Assembly: GCA_902496115.1 (NCBI GenBank)
Contig: CABUZK010000019.1
Span: 1 to 31,674, forward strand
DNA: 31,674 bases
DNA from: an uncultured Collinsella sp.
GTDB taxonomy: Bacteria; Actinomycetota; Coriobacteriia; Coriobacteriales; Coriobacteriaceae
Direction of reading: 5' to 3'
Position numbers and translations under genes: made by a program. The notes beneath the pieces were generated by a model. That model saw only the letters and a list, made by a program, of their open reading frames with translations, did not search any database and was not told the origin of the DNA. Below, in pieces: positions 23,303 through 31,561 of the stretch; positions within the stretch are counted from its first letter, which is position 1, and the number at the start of each line of letters is the position of its first letter.

Positions 23303-24370
23303 ATGGCGCTTCCTATGGTTTACGGCGGTCCCGGCCGGTATGTTCAGGGGCCGGGCGAACTGTCGCGTCAAGGCAGGTATTTGTCATGGTTGGGCTGCGC
23401 TGCCTATGTCTTGTTTGACCAGGGCACCGAGGATCGGCTGTGCAAGCAGATTGTTGATGGATTTCTGGACGAAGATCTAAGCGAGCCGTTCTTTAAGATT
23501 TATGACGGTCCGTGTACGGAAGAGGCCGTTGTCGAAATGGCTAAGGAAGCCCAGGCTGAGTATTGCGACATGGTGGTGGGTATTGGCGGCGGCAAGATGC
23601 TCGATATCGCCAAGGCCGTTGCGTTTTATGCCGAGTTGCCGTTGTGCGTATGCCCCACGGCGGCTTCGATGGACGGTCCGTGCAGCGCGATTTCGGTGCT
23701 GTATCACGAGGATGGGTCGTTCGACCGCTATCTGATGCTCGAGAAGAATCCAGATCTGGTCGTGGTCGATACCAACGTGGTCGCGACGGCCCCGCTGCGT
23801 ATGACGGTCGCTGGTATGGGCGACGCGCTGGCAACGTACTTCGAGGCGCGTTCGTGCGCCGCGGCGCACGGCGCCAACGAACACGGTGGCGCGCCGGGGC
23901 ACTTGGCTCTGGTTGCGGCTCGCGCCTGCAATGACACACTCATGGAGTGCGGCGTTGCTGCCAAGCGCGATCTCAAAAAGGGCCGTATATCGCCGGCGGT
24001 TGAGCGTCTGATCGAGTGCAATATTCTGCTCTCGGGTGTTGGCTTTGAGAGCGGTGGCCTGGCGTTGGCGCATGCCATCGCCAACGGTCTGACGATTCTG
24101 CCCGAGTGCAAGGCCATGCATGGCGAGGCCGTGGCATTTGGCCTGGTGGTGCAGCTTCGCCTGGAGCGTGCACCCGAGCTTGATCAGGTGCTCGAGTTTT
24201 GCCAGCGCGTTGGTCTGCCGACGACGCTCGAGGAGCTGGGCCTTGGCGAGATTTCCGATGCCGATCTGCAGAGTGTTGCAAATGCGGTCTTTAGAAATGA
24301 GCGTAATATGGCCAACGAGCAGGCAAAGGTGACCAAACAAAAGATCGTGCAGCTCATGTGCGAGGCATAG
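23303..24370 (+). CDS. Glycerol dehydrogenase-like paralog
   Basis: This 355-residue protein parallels the preceding gldA along its length: opening PMVYGGPGRYVQGPGEL, NAD loop GIGGGKMLDIAKAV around 93-106, ASMDGPCSAISVLY, and zinc ligands Asp174 (AGMGDALATYFEA), His257 (LALAHAIANG) and His273 (KAMHGEAVAFG). All metal ligands are kept, so it should be active, but the substrate-pocket step STDAPC has become SMDGPC and HAIHNG has become HAIANG, pointing to another alcohol or diol. The C-terminus is shorter and basic. A poor ribosome site (AAGGGCGG) precedes ATG 23303. No terminator is evident after it, so read-through into the ferredoxin gene 151 bases downstream is possible. Confidence 0.9.
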   Translation: MALPMVYGGPGRYVQGPGELSRQGRYLSWLGCAAYVLFDQGTEDRLCKQIVDGFLDEDLSEPFFKIYDGPCTEEAVVEMAKEAQAEYCDMVVGIGGGKMLDIAKAVAFYAELPLCVCPTAASMDGPCSAISVLYHEDGSFDRYLMLEKNPDLVVVDTNVVATAPLRMTVAGMGDALATYFEARSCAAAHGANEHGGAPGHLALVAARACNDTLMECGVAAKRDLKKGRISPAVERLIECNILLSGVGFESGGLALAHAIANGLTILPECKAMHGEAVAFGLVVQLRLERAPELDQVLEFCQRVGLPTTLEELGLGEISDADLQSVANAVFRNERNMANEQAKVTKQKIVQLMCEA

Positions 24371-24521
24371 TTTGGCGCTTGATTGACCTTGTGCAATCGA
24401 GGCGGCGATAGGCCATAGACTATTTGCCTCAAAGGTGCGCCGCGTGTAATTTGCCCGAGGCGTGGGCCGATAGCGTATCATTATCTCTTGCTTGTTTGCA
24501 CTGCTCAGGGAGGGGCCGCGC

Positions 24522-25775
24522 ATGGCGCAGGAACACGATCTGTTTGATGACATTATCGAGATCAGCAAGGGTTTCGACTTTCTTAAAAACCCGCTTGGCG
24601 GTGTGACCGATGCACTCGATCCGTCGGCACCGCAGTGGAATCCCGCCGACTACAAGGAGCGTCCGCGCGGTAACACCATTCCGTGCCTGACCTGCAAAAA
24701 CGAAAAGAGCGGCTGCACCGCGTGCATGGACGTGTGCCCGGTCAACGCTATCGAGGTCGAGGAAGACTCCATCGAGATCCTCGACTCCTGTCGCAAGTGC
24801 GGCCTGTGCGCCGCTGCCTGTCCGACCGAGGCGATCATCTCGCCGCGCCTGGCGCCCAAAAACCTGTATGACGACATTGTCTCGGCGGCTACGAGCCACG
24901 AGACCGCCTACGTTACCTGCACGCGTGCCCTTAAGCGCATGCCGCGCGAGAACGAGGTTGTTGTCGCCTGTGTAGGCGATATTACGGCCGAGACCTGGTT
25001 CTCGGTGCTGGCCGATTATCCCAACGTGAGCGTGTACCTGCCGCTGGGCGTGTGCGATAAGTGCCGTAACACCGGTGGCGAGGACATCCTGGGCGAGGCC
25101 ATTGCTACCGCCGAGGAGTGGGCGGGCACGGGCATGGGTCTGGAGGTCGATCCCAAGAGCCTCAAGTGCCATAAGCGCCGCGAGTACGAGCGCAAGGAGT
25201 ACATGGAAAAGATTGCCCGCACCACGGGCCTTACCGTGACCAAGCTCAACCCGGCAACGGCGGCGCTGGCCTCGGTGACGCAGAAGCTCAAAGCCCACCG
25301 CCACCAGATTACCCAGCTCGAGCGTACGCTCAACACCATGTGCGGCACCACGACGACCAAGCGTCGCCGTTCGCTCACGCACGGTCGCCAGTTGGTGCTC
25401 TCGACATTGCAAAACCACCCCGAGCTTGCCCAGAACATGCAGGTGAGCACGCCTGAGTGTGATTTTGACAAGTGCACGTCGTGTGGCGAGTGTGTCAATG
25501 TATGTCCCACGTTCGCCTGTGATTTGGTGGGAAGCGGCCGCTTTGCGTTGGAGTCCACGTATTGCTTGGACTGCGGTGCCTGCGTCAAGGTGTGCCCCGA
25601 GCATGCGCTCAAGTTGGTTGAGCATGACGCGTCCAATCTGGTCGTTGTCGACCCCGAGGCCGAGGAAAAGGCCGCCCAGAAGGCGAAGGCTCACGAAGAG
25701 GCTGAGAAGGTCAAGGCCGAGGCAAAGGCCAAGCTTGACAAGATGCTCGACCAGGTGGAAAAGCTCGCGGACTAG
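24522..25775 (+). CDS. Multi-cluster 4Fe-4S ferredoxin-like protein with charged coiled-coil tail
   Basis: The 417-residue protein is cytoplasmic. Two N-terminal clusters use Cys65/68/72 with Cys55/58 nearby, and Cys90/93/96/100; two C-terminal clusters use Cys318/321/324/328 and Cys348/351/354/358. Between them (130-220) is a separate domain with YVTC, VVACVGD, GVCDKC and LKCHKRR, holding further cysteines at 133, 150, 178, 181 and 216, resembling the CxxC-bearing electron-transfer domains of hydrogenase or heterodisulfide-reductase subunits. A basic helical stretch (about 225-300) follows, and the last 45 residues are an Ala/Lys/Glu coiled coil. ATG 24522 has GGGAGGGG ahead. I do not recognise a named family; a soluble electron carrier or complex subunit is inferred. 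Confidence 0.85.
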   Translation: MAQEHDLFDDIIEISKGFDFLKNPLGGVTDALDPSAPQWNPADYKERPRGNTIPCLTCKNEKSGCTACMDVCPVNAIEVEEDSIEILDSCRKCGLCAAACPTEAIISPRLAPKNLYDDIVSAATSHETAYVTCTRALKRMPRENEVVVACVGDITAETWFSVLADYPNVSVYLPLGVCDKCRNTGGEDILGEAIATAEEWAGTGMGLEVDPKSLKCHKRREYERKEYMEKIARTTGLTVTKLNPATAALASVTQKLKAHRHQITQLERTLNTMCGTTTTKRRRSLTHGRQLVLSTLQNHPELAQNMQVSTPECDFDKCTSCGECVNVCPTFACDLVGSGRFALESTYCLDCGACVKVCPEHALKLVEHDASNLVVVDPEAEEKAAQKAKAHEEAEKVKAEAKAKLDKMLDQVEKLAD

Positions 25776-25822
25776 TCAGCGAGCTCTATCTCTGCTTCAT
25801 TCGTGCCGCCGTGGTGTCCGGG

Positions 25823-25852
25823 TTCGCCCAGATGCTGCGGCGGCGCTATACT
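25823..25852 (+). promoter_or_regulatory. Probable ychF promoter
   Basis: TATACT at 25847-25852 is a good -10, with TTCGCC at 25823-25828 as a weak -35 at 18-base spacing. The leader to the GTG start would be about 30 bases. Confidence 0.5.
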
Positions 25853-25889
25853 TATGCAGTTTGAAATGCTTGTACCAAAAGGAGCTGTC

Positions 25890-26966
<1,077 letters not shown>

Positions 26967-26977
26967 GGACGACGCGC

Positions 26978-27361
26978 ATGTTTAAATATGGCAAAAAAGC
27001 TGGCTACATGGGCATCGCGCTGCTGGTGCTTGCGGTGATTCCGCTGGTGGTTGCAGCGTGTGTTATTCCCAACATTGGTCCCGAGGTGGCAACGAAGTTT
27101 AATGCCGCCGGCGAGGTGACGCGCTGGGGCAAGAGCTACGAGCTGCTGGCGCTACCGGTGCTCAACCTGCTGCTGAGCGTGGCGACGTACTTTACGGCGG
27201 GACGCCAGGCCAAGAACAATGAGGACTCTGCCGCCATGGCGCGCATCGTGTGCGAGCGCTACCTGCGCAACGGTTGCATCACGGGTGTGTTCCTCAACGT
27301 GATCAACGTCTACTTTATGTACTCGGCGATTACCGGAACGGGCTTTGGCTTTGGTTTCTAG
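26978..27361 (+). CDS. Small membrane protein with a DUF1648/SdpI-like segment
   Basis: The 127-residue protein has three probable membrane helices: about 10-32 (IALLVLAVIPLVVAACVI), about 54-72 (ALPVLNLLLSVATYFTAG) and about 98-118. Between the first two, IGPEVATKFNAAGEVTRWGKS matches the pattern of DUF1648 (a P-x-H/K-F-N-x-x-G-x-x-x-x-W-x-x-K loop), found at the N-terminus of SdpI-like immunity proteins. It is shorter than SdpI and probably a stand-alone version. It starts 11 bases after ychF with AAGGA as ribosome site. Function is unknown; a link with YchF is not implied beyond co-transcription. Confidence 0.8.
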   Translation: MFKYGKKAGYMGIALLVLAVIPLVVAACVIPNIGPEVATKFNAAGEVTRWGKSYELLALPVLNLLLSVATYFTAGRQAKNNEDSAAMARIVCERYLRNGCITGVFLNVINVYFMYSAITGTGFGFGF

Positions 27362-27370
27362 CTTGTCCTT

Positions 27371-27760
27371 TTAGGCAACGAGCCTGCACGCATATTCAAT
27401 GGCTGCTGCGAGGCCGCCGCTCGATCGTGGTTGAAAGACCATGTCAGCGGCGGTCTCGTTTTCGTATCCGGCGCCACGAAGGGCGAGTGCGATGCCGGCT
27501 TCTAGAAGGAGCGGCAGGCCGTGTTGGCTGGTTGCGATTACGGCAGCCTGATTGAGCGGGCAGCTGTGCGCTTGGCATTGGATGGCAAGTTCACCTTGCG
27601 CCGGGCAAGGGACCAGAACGGCGGCGACGCGACTTGATAGCAATGAAAATGCTGTGCGCTCATCGGGCGAAAGGCATTCTGCTTCAACGACGACGAGCTT
27701 GGGCGGTGCGCTGTTTGTGCGAAGCGTGGCTCGGTACATGCGGACCGAAGAACCCGACAT
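27371..27760 (-). CDS. Unknown 129-residue protein, divergent from an XRE regulator
   Basis: I do not recognise this protein. It begins MSGSSVRMYRATLRTN after a good AGGAG; an in-frame start at 27784 would overlap the operator and is rejected. It has no signal peptide; LPLLLEAGIALALRGAG is a hydrophobic but glycine-bearing helix, not clearly membrane-spanning. Four cysteines lie in the middle (AEC, VPCP, IQCQAHSC). It is transcribed away from an XRE repressor gene across a 26-bp perfect palindrome, which suggests the repressor controls it. It converges on the DUF1648-like gene with nine bases between stops, and a 13-bp hairpin lies within its last codons. Real gene status is likely but not certain. 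Confidence 0.65.
   Translation of the reverse strand: MSGSSVRMYRATLRTNSAPPKLVVVEAECLSPDERTAFSLLSSRVAAVLVPCPAQGELAIQCQAHSCPLNQAAVIATSQHGLPLLLEAGIALALRGAGYENETAADMVFQPRSSGGLAAAIEYACRLVA
27409..27462 (+). terminator. Possible terminator of the ychF operon inside the convergent gene
   Basis: CGAGGCCGCCGCT (27409-27421) pairs with AGCGGCGGTCTCG (27446-27458), 13 pairs with one G-U, then TTTT on the plus strand. The 24-base loop is long. It overlaps the 3' coding end of the minus-strand gene. Confidence 0.35.
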
Positions 27761-27782
27761 AGAAAACTCCTGTATATTCGGC

Positions 27783-27808
27783 AAAACGTAAACTATAGTT
27801 TACGTTTT
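27783..27808. promoter_or_regulatory. 26-bp perfect palindrome, probable XRE operator
   Basis: AAAACGTAAACTA and its exact reverse complement meet at the centre with no spacer. It contains TATAGT, usable as a -10 on both strands, and lies 23 bases from one start codon and 29 from the other in a divergent pair. Binding would block both promoters. Confidence 0.75.
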
Positions 27809-27836
27809 TGTTTTGCTCCATTTCAAACTCGTCTGC

Positions 27837-28055
27837 ATGAATGAGCATGCGAAACAGATTCTTGGCAGGCGGGTCGAAGAGACACGCAGAGACCTTGGTA
27901 TCTCCAAGGTTGATTTTTGTGTGGCGACAGGAATCAGCCGACCCTACCTCGACCGAATCGAAGATGGGACGGCAAATTTCACGCTCAAGGTTCTATTTAA
28001 GATCGCGCCCGCACTCGGCATGACGGTGTCAGAGCTTCTCGAGGGTATCGAGTAG
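27837..28055 (+). CDS. Small XRE-family transcriptional regulator
   Basis: The 72-residue protein is a single Cro/C1-type helix-turn-helix domain: RRVEETRRDLGISKVDFCVATGIS leads into SRPYLDRIEDGTANFTLKVLFKIAPALGM, the helices and turn typical of XRE repressors such as SinR-like or antitoxin proteins. ATG 27837 is taken as start; an in-frame TTG at 27813 is possible. No clear Shine-Dalgarno sequence precedes either, so initiation may be leaderless or weak. The palindrome 29 bases upstream with internal TATAGT suggests autorepression. It faces an unknown 129-residue protein on the other strand. A toxin-antitoxin or phage-remnant role cannot be shown. Confidence 0.88.
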   Translation: MNEHAKQILGRRVEETRRDLGISKVDFCVATGISRPYLDRIEDGTANFTLKVLFKIAPALGMTVSELLEGIE

Positions 28056-28063
28056 CCTTTTTT
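28038..28063 (+). terminator. Weak terminator overlapping the XRE stop codon
   Basis: CTCGA/TCGAG around GGGTA forms a 5-pair stem ending just before the TAG stop, followed within five bases by TTTTTT. Confidence 0.4.
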
Positions 28064-28104
28064 GCTAGATTTGCCGCTTGTTGAACGGGTCCCCCCGACG
28101 GCGG

Positions 28105-28318
28105 CGTGCAAAAACGTGAGTATTCAGCATCCCTCAATAATTTGACGGCAGCCGGGGCCACAAATACGACGCGTAATGTTTTGGATTATCCACAAAATTC
28201 AATAATATGATGAATAACAAGCGCGTGGAACGAGTCTTTCGAGTCGAAAGGCAATTTACAGCCAGCGTTTTTAACGTTCCCGGAAGGGGCGGATGCTGAA
28301 AACTCCGCTTTTTGCACG
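28105..28318. repeat. MITE-like element with 28-base terminal inverted repeats
   Basis: The left end, 28105-28132 (CGTGCAAAAA...TTCAGCATCC), matches the reverse complement of 28291-28318 (GGATGCTGAA...TTTTTGCACG) at about 24 of 28 positions. The 158-base interior is AT-richer than its surroundings and holds a palindrome CTTTCGA-G-TCGAAAG (28236-28250) but no credible gene. It fills most of the 317-base gap between the XRE gene and asparaginase. Confidence 0.65.
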
Positions 28319-28372
28319 TTCCGAGGGGTACCACGTGCCCTACAAGGCCCAAAGAGGCGGATTTTGTTTTAG

Positions 28373-29386
28373 CTACGCCATCGGGATACGGTCGTGGTTG
28401 ACTTGGCTGTAAAACAGGCGCTGAATCTCTGCCGCATCACGTGACTGGCCGAGCGCCCACATGGTTTTGGCCACGAGCGTCTCGGTGGTCATGTCGTCGC
28501 CGCGCAAAATACCCGGATGATCGGCGTAAGCTCGGCCGACCTCATAAACACCCAGGTCGAGACCCTCTTCGGGGACCTGCGTAGTCATAACGACGGTACG
28601 GCCCGAATCGACCCAGCGGAAAATTGCCTCTTGAAACGACTCGCCCGACTCACCAAACTCGGGGATACCGCCAATGCCAAAGGTCTCCAGAATCACGGCA
28701 TCGTAGCTATCGGCAAGGGCGTCGAGGATGCCCGGGTTTACGCCGGGCGTAAGCTTGAGTACAAATACGCGCGGGTCGATGCTGTCGTAGAAACGCACCG
28801 GGTTTTCGCCCTGATGCGTGCCGTGAAGCCCGTTGCGCACGATGCGGTCGTTGCGGATGTAGGCAATGGGCGGATAGTTGACGCTAATGAACGCGTTAAA
28901 GCTCATGGTGCGCTGCTTGCGGGCGCGCGTGCCGGCAATGGCGACGCCGCCAAACACGATTGAGACGTCGTGCGAGTGTTCGTCGAGCGCATAGAGCAGG
29001 CTCTGGTACAGGTTGAGCTTGGCATCGGTAAAGGGATTGCCCATGGGCTTTTGCGAGCCGGTGAGTACGATGGGCTTGGGGCTGTCCTGAATCAGATAGG
29101 AAAGCGCCGCCGCGGTGTAGCTCATGGTGTCGGTGCCGTGCAGAATCACGAAGCCGTCGTGGTCGGCATAGCCTCTGACGATGACGTCGCGGATACGCAT
29201 CCAGTCACTGGGGCGCATGTTGGTACTGTCGATGTTCATGGGCTGCACGACGTCGAGCTCGCAGAGGCCCGAGATCTCGGGGACGCTCTGGGCGAGTTCC
29301 TCACCGGTCAGGGCGGGGGAGAGGCCGTTGCCGTCCTCGGTCGATGCGATGGTGCCGCCCGTGGCGATGAGAAGGATGCGCTTCAT
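28373..29386 (-). CDS. ansA: Type I (cytosolic) L-asparaginase
   Basis: The enzyme hydrolyses asparagine to aspartate and ammonia. The 337 residues show the first catalytic threonine in ATGGTIAS (Thr12), the second catalytic block ILHGTDTM with Thr85 and Asp86, and SQKPMGNPFTDAKLNLY with the conserved Lys. There is no signal peptide, which with the length fits the cytoplasmic AnsA type rather than periplasmic AnsB. ATG 29386 is chosen because MKRILLIATGGTIAS is the natural start and AGGAA lies ahead; the open extension to 29458 is discarded. It is divergent from guaA and appears to be a single-gene unit. Glutaminase side activity is possible. Confidence 0.94.
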   Translation of the reverse strand: MKRILLIATGGTIASTEDGNGLSPALTGEELAQSVPEISGLCELDVVQPMNIDSTNMRPSDWMRIRDVIVRGYADHDGFVILHGTDTMSYTAAALSYLIQDSPKPIVLTGSQKPMGNPFTDAKLNLYQSLLYALDEHSHDVSIVFGGVAIAGTRARKQRTMSFNAFISVNYPPIAYIRNDRIVRNGLHGTHQGENPVRFYDSIDPRVFVLKLTPGVNPGILDALADSYDAVILETFGIGGIPEFGESGESFQEAIFRWVDSGRTVVMTTQVPEEGLDLGVYEVGRAYADHPGILRGDDMTTETLVAKTMWALGQSRDAAEIQRLFYSQVNHDRIPMA

Positions 29387-29651
29387 GCTGGTATTCCTAT
29401 CGTATTTGCCGCCGCAGGGGCGGAGTCGTTCGGCAGTATTGTGGCACAGGGCGTCCAATGTTCAAACGTATTACATCATCTGTAACGTCTGTAACACTTC
29501 AATTGCCGTCAAATAGGGGCCTGGTCGTGCGTTTGCCGTGCGCTGATGACTGCGAGGGACGAGAAACCCCATATAACGTGTACACTATGGAGGTTATTTT
29601 CGTTCATTCACGCGGGTGGGCACCGGCTCCCCGCCAACAAGAGGGGGAACC
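29387..29651. promoter_or_regulatory. Divergent promoter region of ansA and guaA
   Basis: TACACT (29581-29586) is a candidate -10 for guaA. TTACATCATCTGTAA (29471-29485) is a palindrome and, with GTCTGTAACA (29487-29496), resembles the TCTGTAACA core of the repeats at 15734-15870. In the guaA leader GCGGG (29612-29616) pairs with CCCGC (29630-29634). I see no purine riboswitch. Confidence 0.45.
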
Positions 29652-31250
29652 ATGGATCAAAAGGCTTCCGCAAAGGTCCTCGTACTCGACTTTGGTGCGC
29701 AGTACGGTCAGCTCATTGCCCGTCGCGTCCGCGACCTCAACGTGTATTCCGAGATTGTCCCCTGCGACATCTCGGCCGATGAGATTCGCGAGATGAACGC
29801 CTCTGCGCTCATCCTTTCTGGCGGCCCGGCTTCCGTGTACGCCGAGGACGCTCCGTCCATCGACCCCGCCATCTTTGACCTGGGCCTTCCCGTTCTGGGC
29901 TTTTGCTACGGCCATCAGATCACGGCCGTGACGCTCGGCGGCAAGGTCGGTCACTCTGAGGTGGGCGAGTACGGCCGCGCCACCATCACGCGCACGGCCG
30001 GCGCCAAGCTCTTTAACTCCACGCCCATGGAGCAGACCGTGTGGATGAGCCACCGCGATGCCGTCTCCGAGGTGCCCGAGGGCTTTACCGTTACCGCTAG
30101 CACCGACGTGTGCCCGGTTGCCGCCATGGAGTGCGTCGAGCGCAAGATCTTCACCACGCAGTTCCACCCCGAGGTCAAGCACTCCGAGTACGGTCAGCAG
30201 CTGCTGAGCAACTTCCTGTTTGAGATTTGCGGCTTGGAGCCCAACTGGAGCATGGACAACCTGGTCGAGACCATGACGGCCGAGTTCCGCGAGAAGGTCG
30301 GCGACGACCGCGTGATTCTGGCTCTTTCCGGTGGCGTCGACTCCTCCGTCGTGGCTGCGCTGGGCGCCCGCGCCGTGGGCAAGCAGATGACCTGCGTGTT
30401 CATCAACCACGGCCTGCTGCGCAAGGGTGAGCCCGAGCAGGTGGAGGAGGTCTTCACCAAGCAGTTTGACGTCGACTTTATCCACGTCCACGCCGAGGAC
30501 CGTTATGCTGAGCTTCTGGCCGGCGTGACCGAGCCAGAGGAGAAGCGCCGCATCATCGGCACGCAGTTCTGGAAAGAGTTCTTCGCCGTGGCGCAGCAGC
30601 TCGAGACCGATGGCAAGCCGGTCAAGTACCTGGCTCAGGGCACCATCTACCCCGACATCATCGAGTCCGGCGCTCGCAAGACTGGCGGCAAGACGGCCAC
30701 CATCAAGAGCCATCACAACCTGATCCCGTTCCCCGAGGGCGTGCACTTCGACCTTATTGAGCCGCTCGACCACTTCTTTAAGGACGAGGTCCGCGCACTT
30801 GGTCTGGCGCTGGGCCTGCCGGGCCACATCGTGTTTCGCCAGCCTTTCCCGGGCCCGGGTCTTGCCATCCGCATCATTGGTGCGGTCGACAAGGAGAAGC
30901 TCGAAATCCTCAAGAACGCCGACGCCATCGTGCGCGAGGAGCTCGACGCCTACAACCAGCGTCTGTTTGAGCAGACCGGCGAGCGCAACTCCGAGCACAG
31001 CTGCTGGCAGTACTTCGCGGTCCTGCCCGACATCAAGTCCGTGGGCGTTATGGGCGACGAGCGCACTTATCAGCGCCCGATTATCCTGCGTGCCGTCGAG
31101 TCCAGCGATGCCATGACCGCCGACTGGGCCAAGCTGCCCTACGACGTGCTGGCCCGCATCTCCGGCCGCATCGTTGCCGAGGTCCCCGGTGCCAACCGCG
31201 TGTGCTACGACATCACGTCCAAGCCGCCCGCGACCATCGAGTGGGAGTAG
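29652..31250 (+). CDS. guaA: GMP synthase (glutamine-hydrolysing)
   Basis: GuaA converts XMP to GMP using glutamine-derived ammonia and ATP. The 532 residues comprise a class I glutaminase domain (about 8-205) with nucleophile Cys85 in GFCYGHQ and His172/Glu174 in QFHPEV; an ATP-pyrophosphatase domain with P-loop SGGVDSS at 226-232; and the C-terminal dimerisation domain with QPFPGPGLAIRI and ending PPATIEWE. The usual Cys-Tyr-Gly-Met-Gln motif has His for Met (CYGHQ), a tolerated variation. ATG 29652 follows GAGGGGGAA; the in-frame extension to 29616 lacks support. Biased codons imply strong expression. It is a single-gene unit ending at a terminator about 115 bases downstream. Confidence 0.97.
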   Translation: MDQKASAKVLVLDFGAQYGQLIARRVRDLNVYSEIVPCDISADEIREMNASALILSGGPASVYAEDAPSIDPAIFDLGLPVLGFCYGHQITAVTLGGKVGHSEVGEYGRATITRTAGAKLFNSTPMEQTVWMSHRDAVSEVPEGFTVTASTDVCPVAAMECVERKIFTTQFHPEVKHSEYGQQLLSNFLFEICGLEPNWSMDNLVETMTAEFREKVGDDRVILALSGGVDSSVVAALGARAVGKQMTCVFINHGLLRKGEPEQVEEVFTKQFDVDFIHVHAEDRYAELLAGVTEPEEKRRIIGTQFWKEFFAVAQQLETDGKPVKYLAQGTIYPDIIESGARKTGGKTATIKSHHNLIPFPEGVHFDLIEPLDHFFKDEVRALGLALGLPGHIVFRQPFPGPGLAIRIIGAVDKEKLEILKNADAIVREELDAYNQRLFEQTGERNSEHSCWQYFAVLPDIKSVGVMGDERTYQRPIILRAVESSDAMTADWAKLPYDVLARISGRIVAEVPGANRVCYDITSKPPATIEWE

Positions 31251-31346
31251 TCTGACAGGGTTCTGACCTGTATTTTTGAGTGCCGCACTGTGCTGCTGAG
31301 TTTCGTTTTGTACGAGAGTCACGGCAAAGCCGCCAGCGACATTGGT

Positions 31347-31500
31347 GAGTAAATCCGATTATCGAGCCTCTGTTCCCGCGTCGGAACGGAGGCTTTTTCT
31401 TTGGCTATTTACTCCCTTTCACCTGCAATTTCGCGATTTACTCCCCGTGTTTCGAGACGGCAAGGCACGGGGCGGTATTCGGAGGAATGGGAGTAAGGAT
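31347..31500. repeat. Repeated GAGTAAAT/ATTTACTC motifs around a terminator
   Basis: GAGTAAAT (31347-31354), ATTTACTCCC (31407-31416), ATTTACTCCC (31436-31445) and GGGAGTAA (31489-31496) surround the guaA terminator. No gene is seen in 31251-31609. The motifs could be repeat-family debris associated with the adjoining insertion sequence. Confidence 0.5.
31365..31398 (+). terminator. Terminator downstream of guaA
   Basis: AGCCTC-T-GTTCC pairs with GGAAC-G-GAGGCT (12 pairs including one G-U) around a 6-base loop and is followed by TTTT. Confidence 0.85.
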
Positions 31501-31561
31501 TTATCCCGAGTGAGTAGACGCGCGATTTTTGTCCCCGAGAACGAAAAGGGGCCGTTTGGGG

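Noticed and set aside
28134..28352. 72-codon minus-strand frame in the gap before asparaginase
   Set aside because: No ribosome site, odd composition, and it overlaps the MITE-like element and its right terminal repeat.
29604..31322. 572-codon minus-strand frame opposite guaA
   Set aside because: Same antisense effect; guaA motifs on the plus strand are unambiguous.
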